Positions 35,975-48,169 are shown, numbered from the stretch's first letter. The stretch: DNA of 64,000 bases from Trogon surrucura (GCA_020746105.1 CM036620.1:30785916-30849915), one strand, 5' to 3'. The notes: a model not told the origin generated them from the sequence alone. Program-made: numbers and translations.

Positions 35975-36733
35975 GTGACAAGCGGGCTCATGCGAACCTC
36001 ACACAGTTCAACAAGGACAAGTAAAAGGTCCTGCAACTGCTTTGGAGCAGCCCCTGATATCAATACAGGCTGATAAAGGGATTGAGAGCAGCCCTCTGGA
36101 GAAGGACTTGTGGATGAAAATCTGGACATGAGCCAGCAATGTGTGCTCAGAACCCAGAAAACAAATGGCATCCTGGGCTGCATCCAAAGAAGCATGGCCA
36201 GCGGGTCAAGGGAGGTGATTCTGCCCTTCTGCTCTTCTGAGATCCAACCTGGGGTCCTCAGGTAAGGAATGTTGGAGCAGGTCCAGAGGAGGGCCAAGAA
36301 AATTGTCAGAGGTCTGGAACACCTCTTCTCTGAGGAAAGGCCAAGAGAATTGGGCTTGTTTAGCCCAGAGAAGAGAAGGTGTCTGGGGAGACCTTACTGC
36401 AACCCTTCAGTGCTTAAAGGGGGCGTATAACATAGGTACAATCCTTTTAGCAAGGCCTGTTTTGATAGGGCAATGGTTTTAAAATAAAAGACCGTAGATT
36501 CAGACTAGACATAAGGAAGAAATTTTTTTACGATGAAGGTGGTGAAACACTGGCACAGGTTGTCCAGAGAGGTGATAGAAGCTCTGTCCCTGGAAAAGTT
36601 CAAGGTCAGGTTGGATGGGACTCTGAGCAGCCTGATCTAGTTGAAGATGTCCCTGCTTAGTGCAAGGGGGCTGGACTAGATGATCGCTAAAGGTCCCTTC
36701 CATCCTAAAACACTGTACAATTCTATGATATTG
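35975..36733 (+). mobile_element. CR1 LINE, 5'-truncated, about 0.76 kb
   Basis: Plus-strand CR1 beginning downstream of the catalytic motifs ('GCTCATGCGAACCTC', then 'TTCAACAAGGACAAGTA'). It continues through the C-terminal region and 3' UTR and ends with GGGCTGGACTAGATGATCGC, then TACAATTCTATGATA. A deletion near 36255 removes most of the stretch after the 'REVILPF' region. It resembles the 11.6-kb copy in subfamily, by eye. Confidence 0.92.
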
Positions 36734-36734
36734 C

Positions 36735-37560
36735 TTGATAGCAGCACACTCATGCATTACCTGACCATCTCATGTTGTGCTTGTGGGATGGGTATTATAC
36801 CTCTGTGCTTACAGACACAGAAAGGAGGATGGAAAGCCCTTGAGGGACACAGCTGCGGCCTGATGGGGAGTCAACAGCAGAGCAAGTCTTACAGTCAAGA
36901 TTTTGGCCAAGGGTTTGTTGCACACCAGACCCTTGCCTATGTGCAACTTATGTCTGTCAGATGATGGGCTGGGGTTTGAAGCTCCCAATATGGAGAAAGC
37001 AAAGGAAGAGAATGGTTTGAAGGTCATCCATCCATCCGTGCATGCATGCATCCATCCAGCAGCCCCAGGGACCAAATGTTTCCTTCTGGTTTTCAGCTGT
37101 CCCTCCTTTATCCATTAATATTCTCTCACTGCCACTCCCAAGGCCACCTGATCCTGCATGCTTTACAAGGGCGAGTTGCAAAATAACCACTTAAAATAGA
37201 GGAAGGGAAAACAAATGCATCGCATGAAGATGATCTGTTATAAATTTGGATCTCCTCACCCCTCAATCCGTGTACAAAGTAGGCATACTGGATTGCACAT
37301 TGACTGTTGATAATTACTTGATAGTAGTTCAGCAGGTCTGCAGAGCTAGAAGTTTGTTATGCCACATGTTGGATCCTACTTTTAAATTAAAACAAAAGAA
37401 AATTACTACCTCCCAACTGTGCAAACTAGCTATTTAGAGTGCCAGGCTGTTCGTGGTACTTCTTCAATGTTGTTGGTGCCACAGCAAAGGGTGCATAGTG
37501 GTTTTGTCTTTTCTGAAAACATTACAATAATTCCTTGCACTTTTTAATACATTTTTTAAT
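36735..37560. other. Non-coding stretch with a CATC/TGCA microsatellite
   Basis: No gene was recognised. The microsatellite at 37025-37058 is listed separately. Short frames on both strands overlap and have no motif. Confidence 0.45.
37025..37058. repeat. CATC/TGCA tetranucleotide microsatellite
   Basis: CATC units, then CATG/TGCA units, then CATC units again, in an almost perfect 4-base period. Confidence 0.85.
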
Positions 37561-37674
37561 ACATCCTTTTTTTTAGGTGACCTTCCAGAATATGCTGTGG
37601 AGGTAGCTGCGTGCCAGAGAGCAAGAAGTTTTGATTTCAGTATTGCTAAATTTGGTGTTTGTGGAGAAAACATG
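37541..37674 (+). other. Candidate splice acceptor followed by a short open frame
   Basis: A T-rich tract (with TTTTTAATACAT duplicated at about 37541-37565) ends in CCTTTTTTTTAG, a good-looking acceptor at 37566-37577. From there a frame is open for 33 codons ('DLPEYAVEVAACQRARSFDF' in part) to a TAA at 37675. That length is easily open by chance, and the peptide is not recognised. It could be a terminal or non-coding exon; the evidence is weak. Confidence 0.12.
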
Positions 37675-37690
37675 TAATCTCTTTGTGTAT

Positions 37691-37708
37691 CTGTTTACAT
37701 GTAAACAG
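37691..37708. promoter_or_regulatory. Perfect 18-bp palindrome with two forkhead-type words
   Basis: CTGTTTACA followed by TGTAAACAG, perfectly symmetric. Each half contains TGTTTAC, the core of forkhead (FOX) sites, so the palindrome presents two inverted sites. Binding is inferred from the motif only. Confidence 0.4.
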
Positions 37709-37709
37709 C

Positions 37710-39800
37710 CAAATATTTTGTGCAGAGTTTTAGTGCCTGTGTGGCAGCAGCATTCTTTGGGTCCTTGGATTGAATGTGCCCTGCAAGGGGCAACCCATGG
37801 AAATCACGGTTCAGTATGCGGTGGATTATGCCGTTGGTACAAAGTGGCAGTAGGGTTTAGTCATTAATAAAAACACCTCATTTTACACTAGGTTAGCCTA
37901 TTCCAGGTACCAAACATCCAGAAAGAACCTTATTTCCTCCATTCCTCCTTTTGCTGAAGTGCACATTTATCACCAGATAAACTTTGCTGTTTTAAAGGCT
38001 TACTAAATCCTTGCGAAGGGGGATTTCATTCTGCAGAGAGGAAAATTGGGCAATACAGCTGTACGAGTCATAGAGCAGAGCATATAATGACTCATTATTT
38101 ATCAACAAAGACACAGCCATGAGCAGGATGTGATGGTCTGGGATGGGCTGATGTCACAGCAAGGAGTGGGAAAACAGCAAAGACAATGAGAGTATTATGA
38201 CTATATTTAACCACATAATACAATCAGACACTTTATTACTATTATTAGTCACTGGAATTCTGTAGTTCCACAAACCCACTCCATCCGTGTACAGAGTTGT
38301 GAAAAATTTATGTAGCAGGTCATTAATTCTTCTTACAAATTCCTTCTCCTTTAGTTTTTCTGAAAGATGTCTAAACTGGGCAAAGTGGTTTTGAAAGAAA
38401 AGCTCTGAAGTTATCCCTTGAGGAACGAAAAAGTACAGTATTCCAGCACAATTCATTTGAAAGAATGAGTCAGCCTCCTGGAGAAAGGAGAAGCAGTTCA
38501 AAACATAGGACTAAATGAAAAAAAAAAACACCTCATATGCTTTGTATTTGTTTCTCTTGCTTTGCAAGAGCCTTACACTTTCAACCTTTTCTTTGCAATC
38601 ATAGCAGCTAGAAACTTTTTTCTTTTCCAATGGAAAATGAGAATCCGGCTTAATCACATGAATCCCAGGGCTAGAGCTTCAAGGAAAGCTCTTTCCCCTT
38701 CAGCCTGTGATTTGGCAGTGGTAAAGGTACAGACAGCTCTGAGACTTGCAGGGAAGGTCCATAAGAGATAAGCATTTAATAAGTGCTATTTAGCAATACT
38801 AATGGCCTCCAAAGAAGCAAATTTTCATCCCTCTAGGAAAAGCGAGCCGAGCATTACAATCTGACATTTTTTTTCCTTTTTGAATAACATTGGAGAAAAA
38901 TGTGTCGGACTGGAAAAGCAGGCAGCTGGAGTATAAACATCTTGCAAGGCTTAGCCCTTAAAGAAAGAGGCAAAGGGCTGTCCAGAGCCACCCTTCCACC
39001 TTTGGGGAAGGGCTTGCCCCCAGCCCTCTGCTCACACACCACATGTGGAGCACAGAAGACCTAACAGAGACTCACTCCTGCCTTTGTCTGGGGGTCAAAA
39101 AAAGAACAAATTCAGCATCTGGCTAGGTTCCCCTTGGACCGTCAGCTGGGCAGCATCCCTTTACCTGGACTAAACTGTGGCTTGTGCCTGAACGAGCATT
39201 CACACCGTTGTGAAAGGTGAGTGCCCATGGTCTATTAGAGACCTGTCTCATAAAGGCATGAGGGTGTTTGTCTTCCAAGTGAGTGAGGAACTGCTTCTCT
39301 TACAAAGAACATTATCAGTTTTAAGTAATTTTTTCTGCCCATTTCAAAAATCGAAAGGAGATTATTACAATTCACTTTTTCAATAAATTTCTACCCATTT
39401 TTTTTTTGATTGCCGCATTTTTCACATTCATTTCCATGAGCTGTTTCCAAACAGTTAGGTGGCTGATATACATGAAGAAGCTAAAACCCAGGAACTCTTG
39501 CAAGGAAGCAGCCACAGAAGGACCATCAGCCCCCACTGTGCCGTAGTCATGATTGAGATGAGGAACAAAATCTTAGATGCTTTTCACCCAGCAAGCTGGA
39601 AATCAGCAGCACTGTAAGCTTTAAAGCACAGCTTGTCAATACAGCATGCTTCTCCCTTGTACGTTACTCGAATGACATCCTCAATAGAAAAATAAATTGC
39701 AAGCCTAACCTTAGGGAAGGTGTCTAAATTCACAATGGTCAGCACTGGGTATCAGGGAGGGAATTCCATATTTGATTTTTCTCATGTTCTTTATTCCGTG
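37710..39800. other. Non-coding stretch, nothing recognised
   Basis: AT-rich unique sequence. A 115-codon minus-strand frame at 38154-38501 has no recognisable motif. An A-run lies at about 38517-38528 and a T-run at 39401-39410. The block around 38040-38160 (CATATAATGACTCATTATTTATC) looks motif-dense but is not distinctive enough to call. Confidence 0.45.
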
Positions 39801-39804
39801 TGTT

Positions 39805-39903
39805 GCCTGATCTAGTTGAGAGGTGTCCCTGCCCATGACAGGGAGGTTGGGTTAAATGATCTCTAAGGTCCCTTCCAGCCTAGGCCATTCTATGATTCTA
39901 TGA
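39805..39903 (+). mobile_element. CR1 LINE, 3'-terminal fragment
   Basis: About 100 bases from TTGCCTGATCTAGTTGAGAG through GGTTGGGTTAAATGATCTCT to GGTCCCTTCCAGCC and CATTCTATGATTCTATGATA. This is the end of a very short 5'-truncated CR1 insertion. The upstream boundary is approximate. Confidence 0.9.
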
Positions 39904-41049
39904 TACCTGCTAGGACCCAGCACATCTTTTCAGCCTCTCCTTTCCTTGGCGTATCATTTTCTGACACAAGAAAAATCTGTGAAGATGAACCCATTTTTAC
40001 CAACTTCTGGAGCCACCTCTGCTCTAAGCTTGTCTCTAGACAATTAATCAGCGGGTCTCTTCATCGCATCCCCTTTAACCTCTACGTAATAAGTCACTGG
40101 CACCAATATCTGTTTTACCATGCCTTCTCTCAAATTTCCCTGTCCCATCCAATTGCATACTGGTAACGCCATCCCTGAGCAGAAACTTAGGGCATTCCAT
40201 GAGGGAAGTGGGAACCCATACGGGGGCTCTTCCACTGCCAGACAGTTTGAGTCTGCTTGATTTCAGCACAGAGAACATGTTATGTCAGGGAGACTCGGGG
40301 ACTGTTCTGCATAGCTGACCTGTGTGAGCCAAGGGAAGCTGTAGCAGCCCACCAAGGCAGGTCTCTCCCACCATCTCCCTTCTGAACAGCTTAGCTGGTC
40401 AGCCCAGGACTGGGGTTGGTGCAGGGTTGGCTGGGTCTGATTTCAGCAAATTTTGCTTCATCAAACTCTTGGGCTGTTTTACAGCGCAGGCTTCCATCGC
40501 ACACATCCCATCCCAGCACTGCCAACTTGCACCAACCAGCACTGAAAGCAATGGCTTTTCTCCCCCTCTACAAAATTAACACATGGTGGCACAGCACATG
40601 CCCATGGGTGACAGCATGTCCTGCCCTGGCATGTCCCACAACCTGCTGCGAGGACACAAACTGCTCCCTGCATCTACCTTTGGATAAAACAGCAGACATG
40701 CAAAATGACTTTTTGCTTCCTTTTCAATTTAACAGTCTCTTAGCACTACTCAGGTAGTTACACTGGTGCATGTCCTTGCAAGCCTTTTTTTGTAGTCCCT
40801 AGTATTACCCCTGGCAAAGAACTGAGGAAAACATCAATTTTGTAAAAGTGCTTTGGCTTAAGTTAGCCGCCAGTGATGTAATATGGCCATTCCTAAAGTC
40901 CAGAATGTATAACTATAACCAAAATGGCGTTATTTCTTGTTTCCAAAACAATTTCTCTAGCATTATTAAGAAAGAGAAAAAGACTGTAAAATAGACAATA
41001 TACACTGAACTGCTTTTCTTTTTTTTTTCTTTTTTTTTATCCTTCATGG

Positions 41050-41960
41050 GTCTATTCTAAAAAATATTTTAGTAAAATGCTTATCTAACAAAACTTGGAG
41101 TCTGCTCTCTGACTTCTGCCAGTGGAGAAATGCATATTCTCACAGCCTCAATGCTTCTAACAGCAGGACAATATTTTTATCCCAACAGGTCATTTTAGCA
41201 TTTATTGGCAAACAATAGACAACAAGGTTTTTATAGTGAAAGGAGGGAAGCAGAGCAGTATTATTTAAGAGGAATGCTGGCCCATTTTTAAAATATTCAG
41301 TAAGATAATGATTTGGGGTTTTTTACTCATCTCTTAATGGATGGAATTACAGGAACCAGCCCTTCCAATAGAGGTACTAATGTTAATGCTAAAGAATAAA
41401 ATGTTTCAAGGGGCTCAAGCTATTCAATTGTCAAAATATCTAATTTTACTCTTCTGAACAAAGCCTTATTTTTTTTAAACAAGCCAGACATCAAGCTGAT
41501 CAAAGCTAATATATTTGGAGCAAACTCTTAAACTATAACAGTTCAATGTAGCCAGAAGCAGTATTCTGTGGTACTGATATGTTCTTAGTCATTTTTCTTT
41601 TCCCTTTTAATAAGCGGATTGCTTTTGCACCTATACAGTGCTCCAGATAAGTCTGATGAAGTGAAATGTGCTTATTTCTACTACTAATAAAGCCATATAT
41701 TTGCAATCTCTTTAGCATTTCCTCCAGCTTTTAGAAGGGTTCCTCTGAGCTGATCTCATTCATTAATACATTTTCCAAAAAAAGACTAACATCCTGTGGC
41801 ATGTGGGTTAATGTCATGTTTGTAAATAGCCCCTTGGTATGCTCATAATCAGATCCTTTTGGAAAGGACCAGCTTAGAAATGTGAATTCTCCCTTTCTCA
41901 GAACTTCTGTGAATGAATCTTGTGGTGTAGGAATTGGGTATTGATCCATTCACAGCTGGG
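41050..41960. promoter_or_regulatory. Candidate conserved non-coding region
   Basis: Long AT-rich unique DNA with little simple sequence apart from short runs, no repeats and no credible frame. It has a balanced mix of words such as TTTATTGGCAAACAATAGACAA, AGATAATGATTT and ATCAAAGCTAATATATT. CTTTGTT/AACAAAG-type and TAAT words are frequent. It has the texture of a deeply conserved enhancer region, but that is a judgement by eye and cannot be confirmed without alignment. Confidence 0.2.
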
Positions 41961-42053
41961 GTTTTACCGTGACTTTATAGTTCCCACAAATCTTTAGCCT
42001 GTCGTGGGTCTTGGGAGAACATATGGCTGGTACAGCCCCTGCCCTGGCATCCA

Positions 42054-42139
42054 CAGGTGGAATTATACTCTGCAGGTGAAATTATACCCTGCCTCTGCAA
42101 TCCATCCCACTGCTCCTCCAATCCACCCCACTACCTCTC
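42054..42139 (+). repeat. Two adjacent small tandem duplications (19 bp x2, 21 bp x2)
   Basis: CAGGTGGAATTATACTCTG at 42054 is followed directly by CAGGTGAAATTATACCCTG at 42073 (two mismatches). Six bases later a 21-bp unit beginning CAATCCATCCCACT at 42098 is followed directly by one beginning CAATCCACCCCACT at 42119. Confidence 0.8.
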
Positions 42140-43067
42140 CGCAGCCACCCTCCCCTACACAGATGACACCAGCCTCACCCACGCAAACTGAGGAATCTCA
42201 TTGCCTGCTCCATCCGGCCTTCCTGTTGTGCCACTTACAAAACAAATGTCTGCCCTAAAGACGGCTCTATACTTTGCTTATTGGCTTCCTCTCCATGCCA
42301 AGTCTCTAGCACGATGCTCTTCCATCTGGTTTACACTTAACATATTTCCACTTTCCGTCTGTGAGCATGAGACAGCCTCCTTAGATCACAATTGACTCTA
42401 ATGACTAACAGGTATATTGAGAAGTTACTTTGACAGGCAGACAGCCTAAAACTCCTTCTCTCACCCTTCAGGGACACCATAACAACACGTTCATTTCCTT
42501 CAGGCTTATCTAGAAATTTGTCTTCAATAGACTCCCTGCAATACCCTGAAGAGCATCCCAGGCTTAACGCCACGTGATTTATTTTCGCATTAACAGAATA
42601 CATAGGAAGTCAGCCCATCCCACCAACACTAGTAAAGGTGTCCAGGTCCTTCAGCTCTCTCTCCAAGGAGCATCTACATCCCGAGCCACGCTCATCCATA
42701 TCCCGAGGTGTGTCCCAATCGCCTTATCCCAAAGGTTTTTCTAGATAATGGATCTCCCTCTGACAGCAGTATCATCATTTGCACCAAGTGCGATGAGTTT
42801 TGCAGTCAGTGCGGCACGGTGTCATTCGATGCAAAGGTACCCGGATGGGGCTGGGTCCTCTCAGTAGCAGAGATGAGTGAGCTCTGCGCACCAGTGCTGT
42901 GCCGCTATACTTTGCCTTTCCTCTCTGATATATAAAGCTCCACACTGTCAAATCTATATTGCACCTAAAGCACCTCCAGCGGCTGCCTTCAGGGCCGGAT
43001 CATGCTGTGCAGATGTACATCATTTTTCTGGTGTTTCATTCCACAAACAAGTCGCTATTGACCTGCG

Positions 43068-43091
43068 TTTTTTTTGGTTTTTTTTTTTTTT
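43068..43091. repeat. Poly-T tract
   Basis: Two T-runs separated by GG, about 24 bases. Confidence 0.85.
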
Positions 43092-44559
43092 AAGTCAAAA
43101 TAGCAAAGAATAATCACTATTAAAGCTTGTTAAAGGCTCAGTAGTATTTTTTCCTTTTAGCTGATTCTTGAGATTGAACTTAGATTTTAAGAAAAACAAC
43201 TGCGGTAGGCATAATGTTTTTAGATGATTTGTTGTCTCTTTATATTTTCTCACCAAGTTCTCATGGAAAATGTAAGTCTTTAGGCACTCAAAAATGCTTT
43301 CCAGCCAATGTTAGGAGAACAGCCTTTGCTGAGCTGCATTTTCTATAGCATTTGCATAAAAATACAGTTCAGTTCTCGGTATAAACTGCAAAAATCGGAC
43401 TCTTTTATTTCCATTAAGTTGGAAACTATCCATATTGCCATATGTAGCCATTTTATCTTTCCTCTTTCCTTTCTTATACTGCACAATCCTTGATGCCAGC
43501 TTGCTTTATGTTTTTGCCATTCATAGGGAAGTGAAAAATAGCAGCAGATCACTCCTGAAGAGACAGCAGCAGAACAATAGCTTTGCTGAAAATCCAGAGC
43601 AGCAAAAATTCACCCAACTAACCATTTAAACAACCTCACTGCAAAATCAAGGTTCAAACTCTGTGTTTTCCTGGAGACTGCTGGTCTGCAAGTGAGCTCT
43701 TGAAATGTAAGGGATAGCAGTTTCCCAATGCCTCACAAAGACGGATGTTTATAATAAATACTTGATACGCAGCCATTTAACAAAACAGAGCTTCCTAATT
43801 CTGGTTTTGTGTGATACATGGTACTTAAAATTTGCACGACAGCACTGCGCTTCTGGTAGCAAAGCGGAATATCTGCAAACATTTGCAATAACCTAGTATA
43901 AAGTCAGCTCCCTTGCTGTTCAGGCTGATTTCATTCGTACAGACACAGACCGTAGTATCAGCTTTATCGAAGTTACAGGAAGAATAAATTCAGCCCTTTT
44001 AGCTCATGTTTACAGAGTCATACATTTTTTATAGTTCTACAGGCAGGGAGATTTCTGTTTAAAGCAGCATTTTTCTGGAGAAGGTTATGGCACCATCACG
44101 TGACTTCAAGGTGTTTAGACATAAATGAAATAGTCAGGTAATTCAGAACAGGCCCCTTTGTATTCTTTATTATAAGTGAGAGGCAACGATACAGGCAGTT
44201 TTTGCAAAAAAGCTGAGCTTGTGAGAAGAGTTGTTTTTACTAATTGTGCTGATTTTGTGTCTGAATGCCAATTTTGTGTCCAGCTTTACAATGAACAGAC
44301 CATCACTAGCTCCTCAAAGAGTCCCAGTTTCCCTGGTTTTACGCATCTAATGGCACTTACTGCTACTTAGGCAGTGTTAGAACTGGTCCCATGTCAGCCT
44401 TACGTCTTGTTTGCACTAAAAAATAATTATATAAGAGCTAAAAACATCTGACACATTGTTTCTTCACTTTGACTATACTACGACTATAGAGAGCAGAGCT
44501 CAGATGAAAACACTTTCGTTTGACTCATTTCATCAAAACACCCTCTCTCCATGTCACGG

Positions 44560-44660
44560 GGGGCTTTTGTTTGGGGGTTTTTGTGTTTCTTTTTTTTCTG
44601 AGAGGGCGCGATTTTTTTGGCTTGTTTTGTTTGGTTGATTTTCTGGGGTTTTTGAGGGAG
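44560..44660. repeat. T/G-rich low-complexity tract
   Basis: Runs of G (4-6) alternate with runs of T (4-8), with a GGGCGCG interruption. G on one strand only, with spacers longer than canonical G-quadruplex loops. Part of a series of similar tracts in 41-58 kb. Confidence 0.6.
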
Positions 44661-45740
44661 GCAAAGAGGTGCCTCCTAAACATGACCAAGCGCAACCAGA
44701 AAAAGCAGGAGCCCAGCACAGCACCACACATGTGGCCAGGTGAGGGGCAATGCCTACTCCAGCAGCATCATACCAAGAAGCCTGCTTGTTTTTTGGGTGA
44801 GTCTCCCAAAAATGATGGTCACCTCCCTCACATGTCTGCAGGAGAGCCCCTGGCTGCTTGCTGCTGCCCTGGGCAAGCTGCTGGCAGGCATGAGCATGGA
44901 GGTAAGCTTGGGCTGCCAGTGTTCTCACCTGCTGGGTTGAGGAAGAGCCAAGCAGATGGAGAGAGCACCGCCACTTCCGAAGAGAGGAATGGTTGGAGGG
45001 GGAAGGAGGGAAAACATTGTTTCCTGAATAAGTCACCTCAAGCTACAGCATCTGACTTACATACAGCAGCCAAGACTGGCACTGTCACCAGGTAAGTAAT
45101 AAACGATACGCCAGCTCCTATCTGAGCCCATTTTTTATTCTTGCATTCAGGGACCTCACTCATCTCGCTAACTCTTTGCAGCTCTTCCTCATGGCACACT
45201 CCAGGCAGGAGCTCTCTGTCCCAGAAAGGGAGACACCTTCCCAGCAAATGGGGAGGCAAAGCCAAGCCCAGAGGAAAGGGGTTTGACCACGGTGTTTGTT
45301 GTGGGATCTCTCCTCTCAAGTCCCCATATAGGTCACTCCCTGCTCGGCAAACTCTCTCCTCCCAAACCTTCACCCCAGGGACAGCCTCATGCACGGGAGG
45401 CAGCAGGGAAAGATAATCGTGCCAACTCTAAGCTCTCATTTGCCAGAAAAAGCAGCTTATTTGCCCTCTCAGGCAATAAACAGCAATTAATGATTTTGCT
45501 GCTCATCAGCAGCCACCTACTTTCTCTGCAGGCAAGAGCCAGCATTGCTTTTTAACACTTGTCACCGTGTCAAAAGAATCAGCAATCCCACGCGGAGTTT
45601 GCCCCGCTTCAGCAAGCGCTGCTTGGGTCTGGCAGCACAGTGTGGATGGGAAACTGTAATCAACACCACTTGGCTCCACGCATTTTGGCATATTGGGGTC
45701 CTGTGGGCAAGGTCCCCATTGCTAGTCCATATTCTCATTT

Positions 45741-45766
45741 AAAAAAAAAAAAAGAAAAGAAAAAGT
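45741..45766. repeat. Poly-A tract
   Basis: A13 followed by GAAAAGAAAAA. No retrocopy body or target duplication was recognised upstream. Confidence 0.8.
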
Positions 45767-47386
45767 GAAACAGCATCCAAACTGCAAATCTTCCCATGGA
45801 GGCATTGCCAGTGCTCAGCACAGCCAAATCAGGCAGAGGATCAGGGACATCCCTGCAGCAACAAAGTCACTGAGACAGTGGCTGGATGAGGTGGATTTTC
45901 CTGATCAATAACGGGTTAAAATAGAGACTTCTGGAAAGTAAAAAACAAAAGAGATAATACCAAGAGTAAACTACAAGAGGGAAGCTGTATGGCAGTAAGA
46001 AGAATTAAACTGAACTCGTCTCACTAATGCCATCATCTTACCCTTTCTGCCTCCACCAACACCTATCAGTTACCACATCCTCTTGCTGACTTCAGAGCTT
46101 CAGTTGCATAATCTTCCAGCAAACTCTCACACAGTTAACTACTGAGAACAACCCCATTCCAGTCAAGTGGAGCTATTAATCTTAGTAAAAGTTATCACCT
46201 AAATGACTACTCCAAGATTAGTGCTCTGGCACATGAAGCTTTCCAAGCAGCAACTGCCATAAAACAATTCAGCATCTAAATAGACCTACACAAGTTGTCT
46301 AAGCAATGTTAAAACCAACAAATATCCCACTGGATTTGTGCCTGGTTACACGATGCCAAGGCTGAAGCCAGCCCTTACCCCTGCCCATCCTCCAGCCTCA
46401 CAGCAGCTCCTGGGCTTTTGGAGACCCAGCCCTACCCAGGGATTAATTTATAGAGCTTTTGAACGTTGTCTGTATCACCAAACACCTCTGCTGGGCTTTT
46501 CGTTTAAACACGTTAACCACTTGTGTGTTGAAATTGCAGCACAGCCACAAGAACATCTTGGATTGATTTCTGCCACAGTGATACTCGTGGCCTTCGTTTA
46601 GCAGGCTGCATGCTGCCCCTGTCCTGCAAATTTAGTAATGTGAGCCTCAGCAAAAAGGAGTTGGAAGAGGGTTTCTGGTGGTTCAGAAAGTACTCATAAA
46701 GCTTTTTAACAGTATTTTGAGTTTGTATGTTAAAAAGAGTGATCAAGTTCCACGGCTGTGCTACATCAGCAGAATGACAGTAGTATTAAAAGATGTCAAA
46801 TTATGCCATCCAGAACACTGACCCTGGACTCTAAATAAATGCAAAATACAAATACTGACATCATTCACAGGGTGGGGTAACAGAGGGAGAAATGGAAGAG
46901 CACCTTGGGCACTCACTTGTGTGTTTGTCCCCAACAGAAGATAAGCAGGCATGCACTTCTTCGAGCATGCTGTTAGACACTGAGAAACAGTCCACGATTT
47001 CACAGTGGTAGAAGGTAAAGTCTTTGCTGGATGAAGCTTGAAGCAATTGTGCAGCCTCAGAGACAATGAGCAGGTAAACCAGGTTGTGCCACAGGGCTAA
47101 ATAATGAAGATCAGTGTTTAGCAACTAATTTAGGCAACAGCATCATCCACGTTTCTTTTTCATATGACAAAACTGGACTCAGAAGAGTGAAGAAATGGAA
47201 ACTGAACAATTTCTCCTTCATCAGCGGCAGTTTGCTGACTTTGTCAGCTGTGATCTAGGTCCCCAAAACCTCTGTGCAGAATGCACCAAGCCTGTTCCTG
47301 TGTCACGTCGTTACCTCCGATGGCCAGAAGCACAAGTATGCAGCAGATACCATCAACAAGGAAGGGTGAAGGAGGCAGGTGAGGGA

Positions 47387-47883
47387 TGTTAATTCCCGCT
47401 GGTGGGACCAGCCTGCACCTCTTCATGCCATGGCCCCAGCTCCAGCCCACGTCATAGCTGCTTCCCTCTGTAGGGGAATTTCTTGTGGAGCAGAGACGTG
47501 GTATCCCTTTAAAGGTTTGGACAATCCATCTTAGGCCTAAACAAAGGCTCTGTCCTTGGAGCTGCCTTGGGGCATGGAGAGGAGGAGGTTTATCTGTTTT
47601 GTGAAGAGCCTTGCTGGGGGGGAGAAGGGGGGGCGAGAGCTGCCTGCATAGTTGAATGGCACTACCCAATAAAACGCTGGCGCGTGTAAACCTGTAACTG
47701 ACCAACTCTGTTAAGGGACAGGCGCGGGGACACTGCTGAACTGTATATATTGAGCTGTCCGGAGCAATAAGGGGAGAATGACTTGTAGCTGTATCGGTGG
47801 GATGGTCGTTACTTGGCTGGCTCTCCGAAGGGACCCTCTTCATCCCTCCTCTCCCTCCACACCATCCCGGCCTGGCAGATTTA
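47387..47883 (+). mobile_element. Probable ERV LTR (ERVK-like), plus orientation
   Basis: The right half has retroviral promoter geometry: a CCAAT box at 47666-47670, a TATATA box at 47744-47750, and 16 bases beyond it an AATAAG polyadenylation-like signal at 47766-47771. The TATA/poly-A spacing is short, as in alpharetrovirus-like and ERVK LTRs. A U5-like tail rich in C and T follows and ends against a CR1. The left end is uncertain: TG starts at 47387 (TGTTAATTCC) and 47469 (TGTAGGGGAA) are both possible. No target duplication could be matched. No retroviral gene follows, so it is a solo or truncated LTR. A 216-codon minus frame across it (47244-47894) is a shadow. Confidence 0.45.
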
Positions 47884-48168
47884 CACAGAATCATTGAGGT
47901 TGGAAAAGACCTTTAAGATCATCCAGTCAATCTGTTAACTTAGCACTGTCAAGTCCACCACTAAATCATGTCCCTAAGCACCACATGCACATGTCTTTTA
48001 AATACCTTCAGGGATGGAGACTCCACCACTCTCCTGGGCAGCCTGTTCCAGTGCTTGATAATCCTTTCCGTAAAGAAATTTTTCCTAATATCCAATCTAA
48101 ACCACCCTTGGTACAACCTGAGGCCATTTCCTCTCATCCTATTGCTTGTTACACGGGAGAAGAGATGC
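47884..48168 (-). mobile_element. CR1 LINE 3' fragment, minus strand
   Basis: On the plus strand it starts CACAGAATCATTGAGGTTGG, the reverse complement of a CR1 3' end. It runs through the 3' UTR and the end of ORF2, where the minus-strand read '[19 protein letters not shown]' is the conserved C-terminus. It ends near 48168 by 5' truncation. The usual ATTCTATG repeat at the extreme 3' end is shortened where the LTR abuts it. Confidence 0.92.
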
Positions 48169-48169
48169 A

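Larger units (their letters stand above)
39905..47380. other. Non-coding stretch, no gene recognised
   Basis: No interspersed repeat was recognised over about 7.4 kb. T-rich or T/G-rich tracts occur at 41021-41039, 43068-43091 and 44560-44660, and an A-rich tract at 45741-45766. Two small tandem duplications lie at 42054-42139. Open frames at 44520-45095 (+, 191 codons) and 44554-45036 (-, 160 codons) overlap in the T/G-rich and GC-richer patch and show no domain. A CNE-like block at 41050-41960 is listed separately. Confidence 0.45.

Noticed and set aside
44560-44660. G-quadruplex
   Set aside because: The G-runs are separated by spacers longer than the usual seven bases, so the canonical four-run motif is not met.
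44520-45095. 191-codon plus-strand frame
   Set aside because: It starts in a T/G-rich low-complexity tract that codes for Phe/Gly/Leu runs; no domain follows.
47244-47894. 216-codon minus-strand frame
   Set aside because: It runs antisense through a probable LTR and has no recognisable domain.
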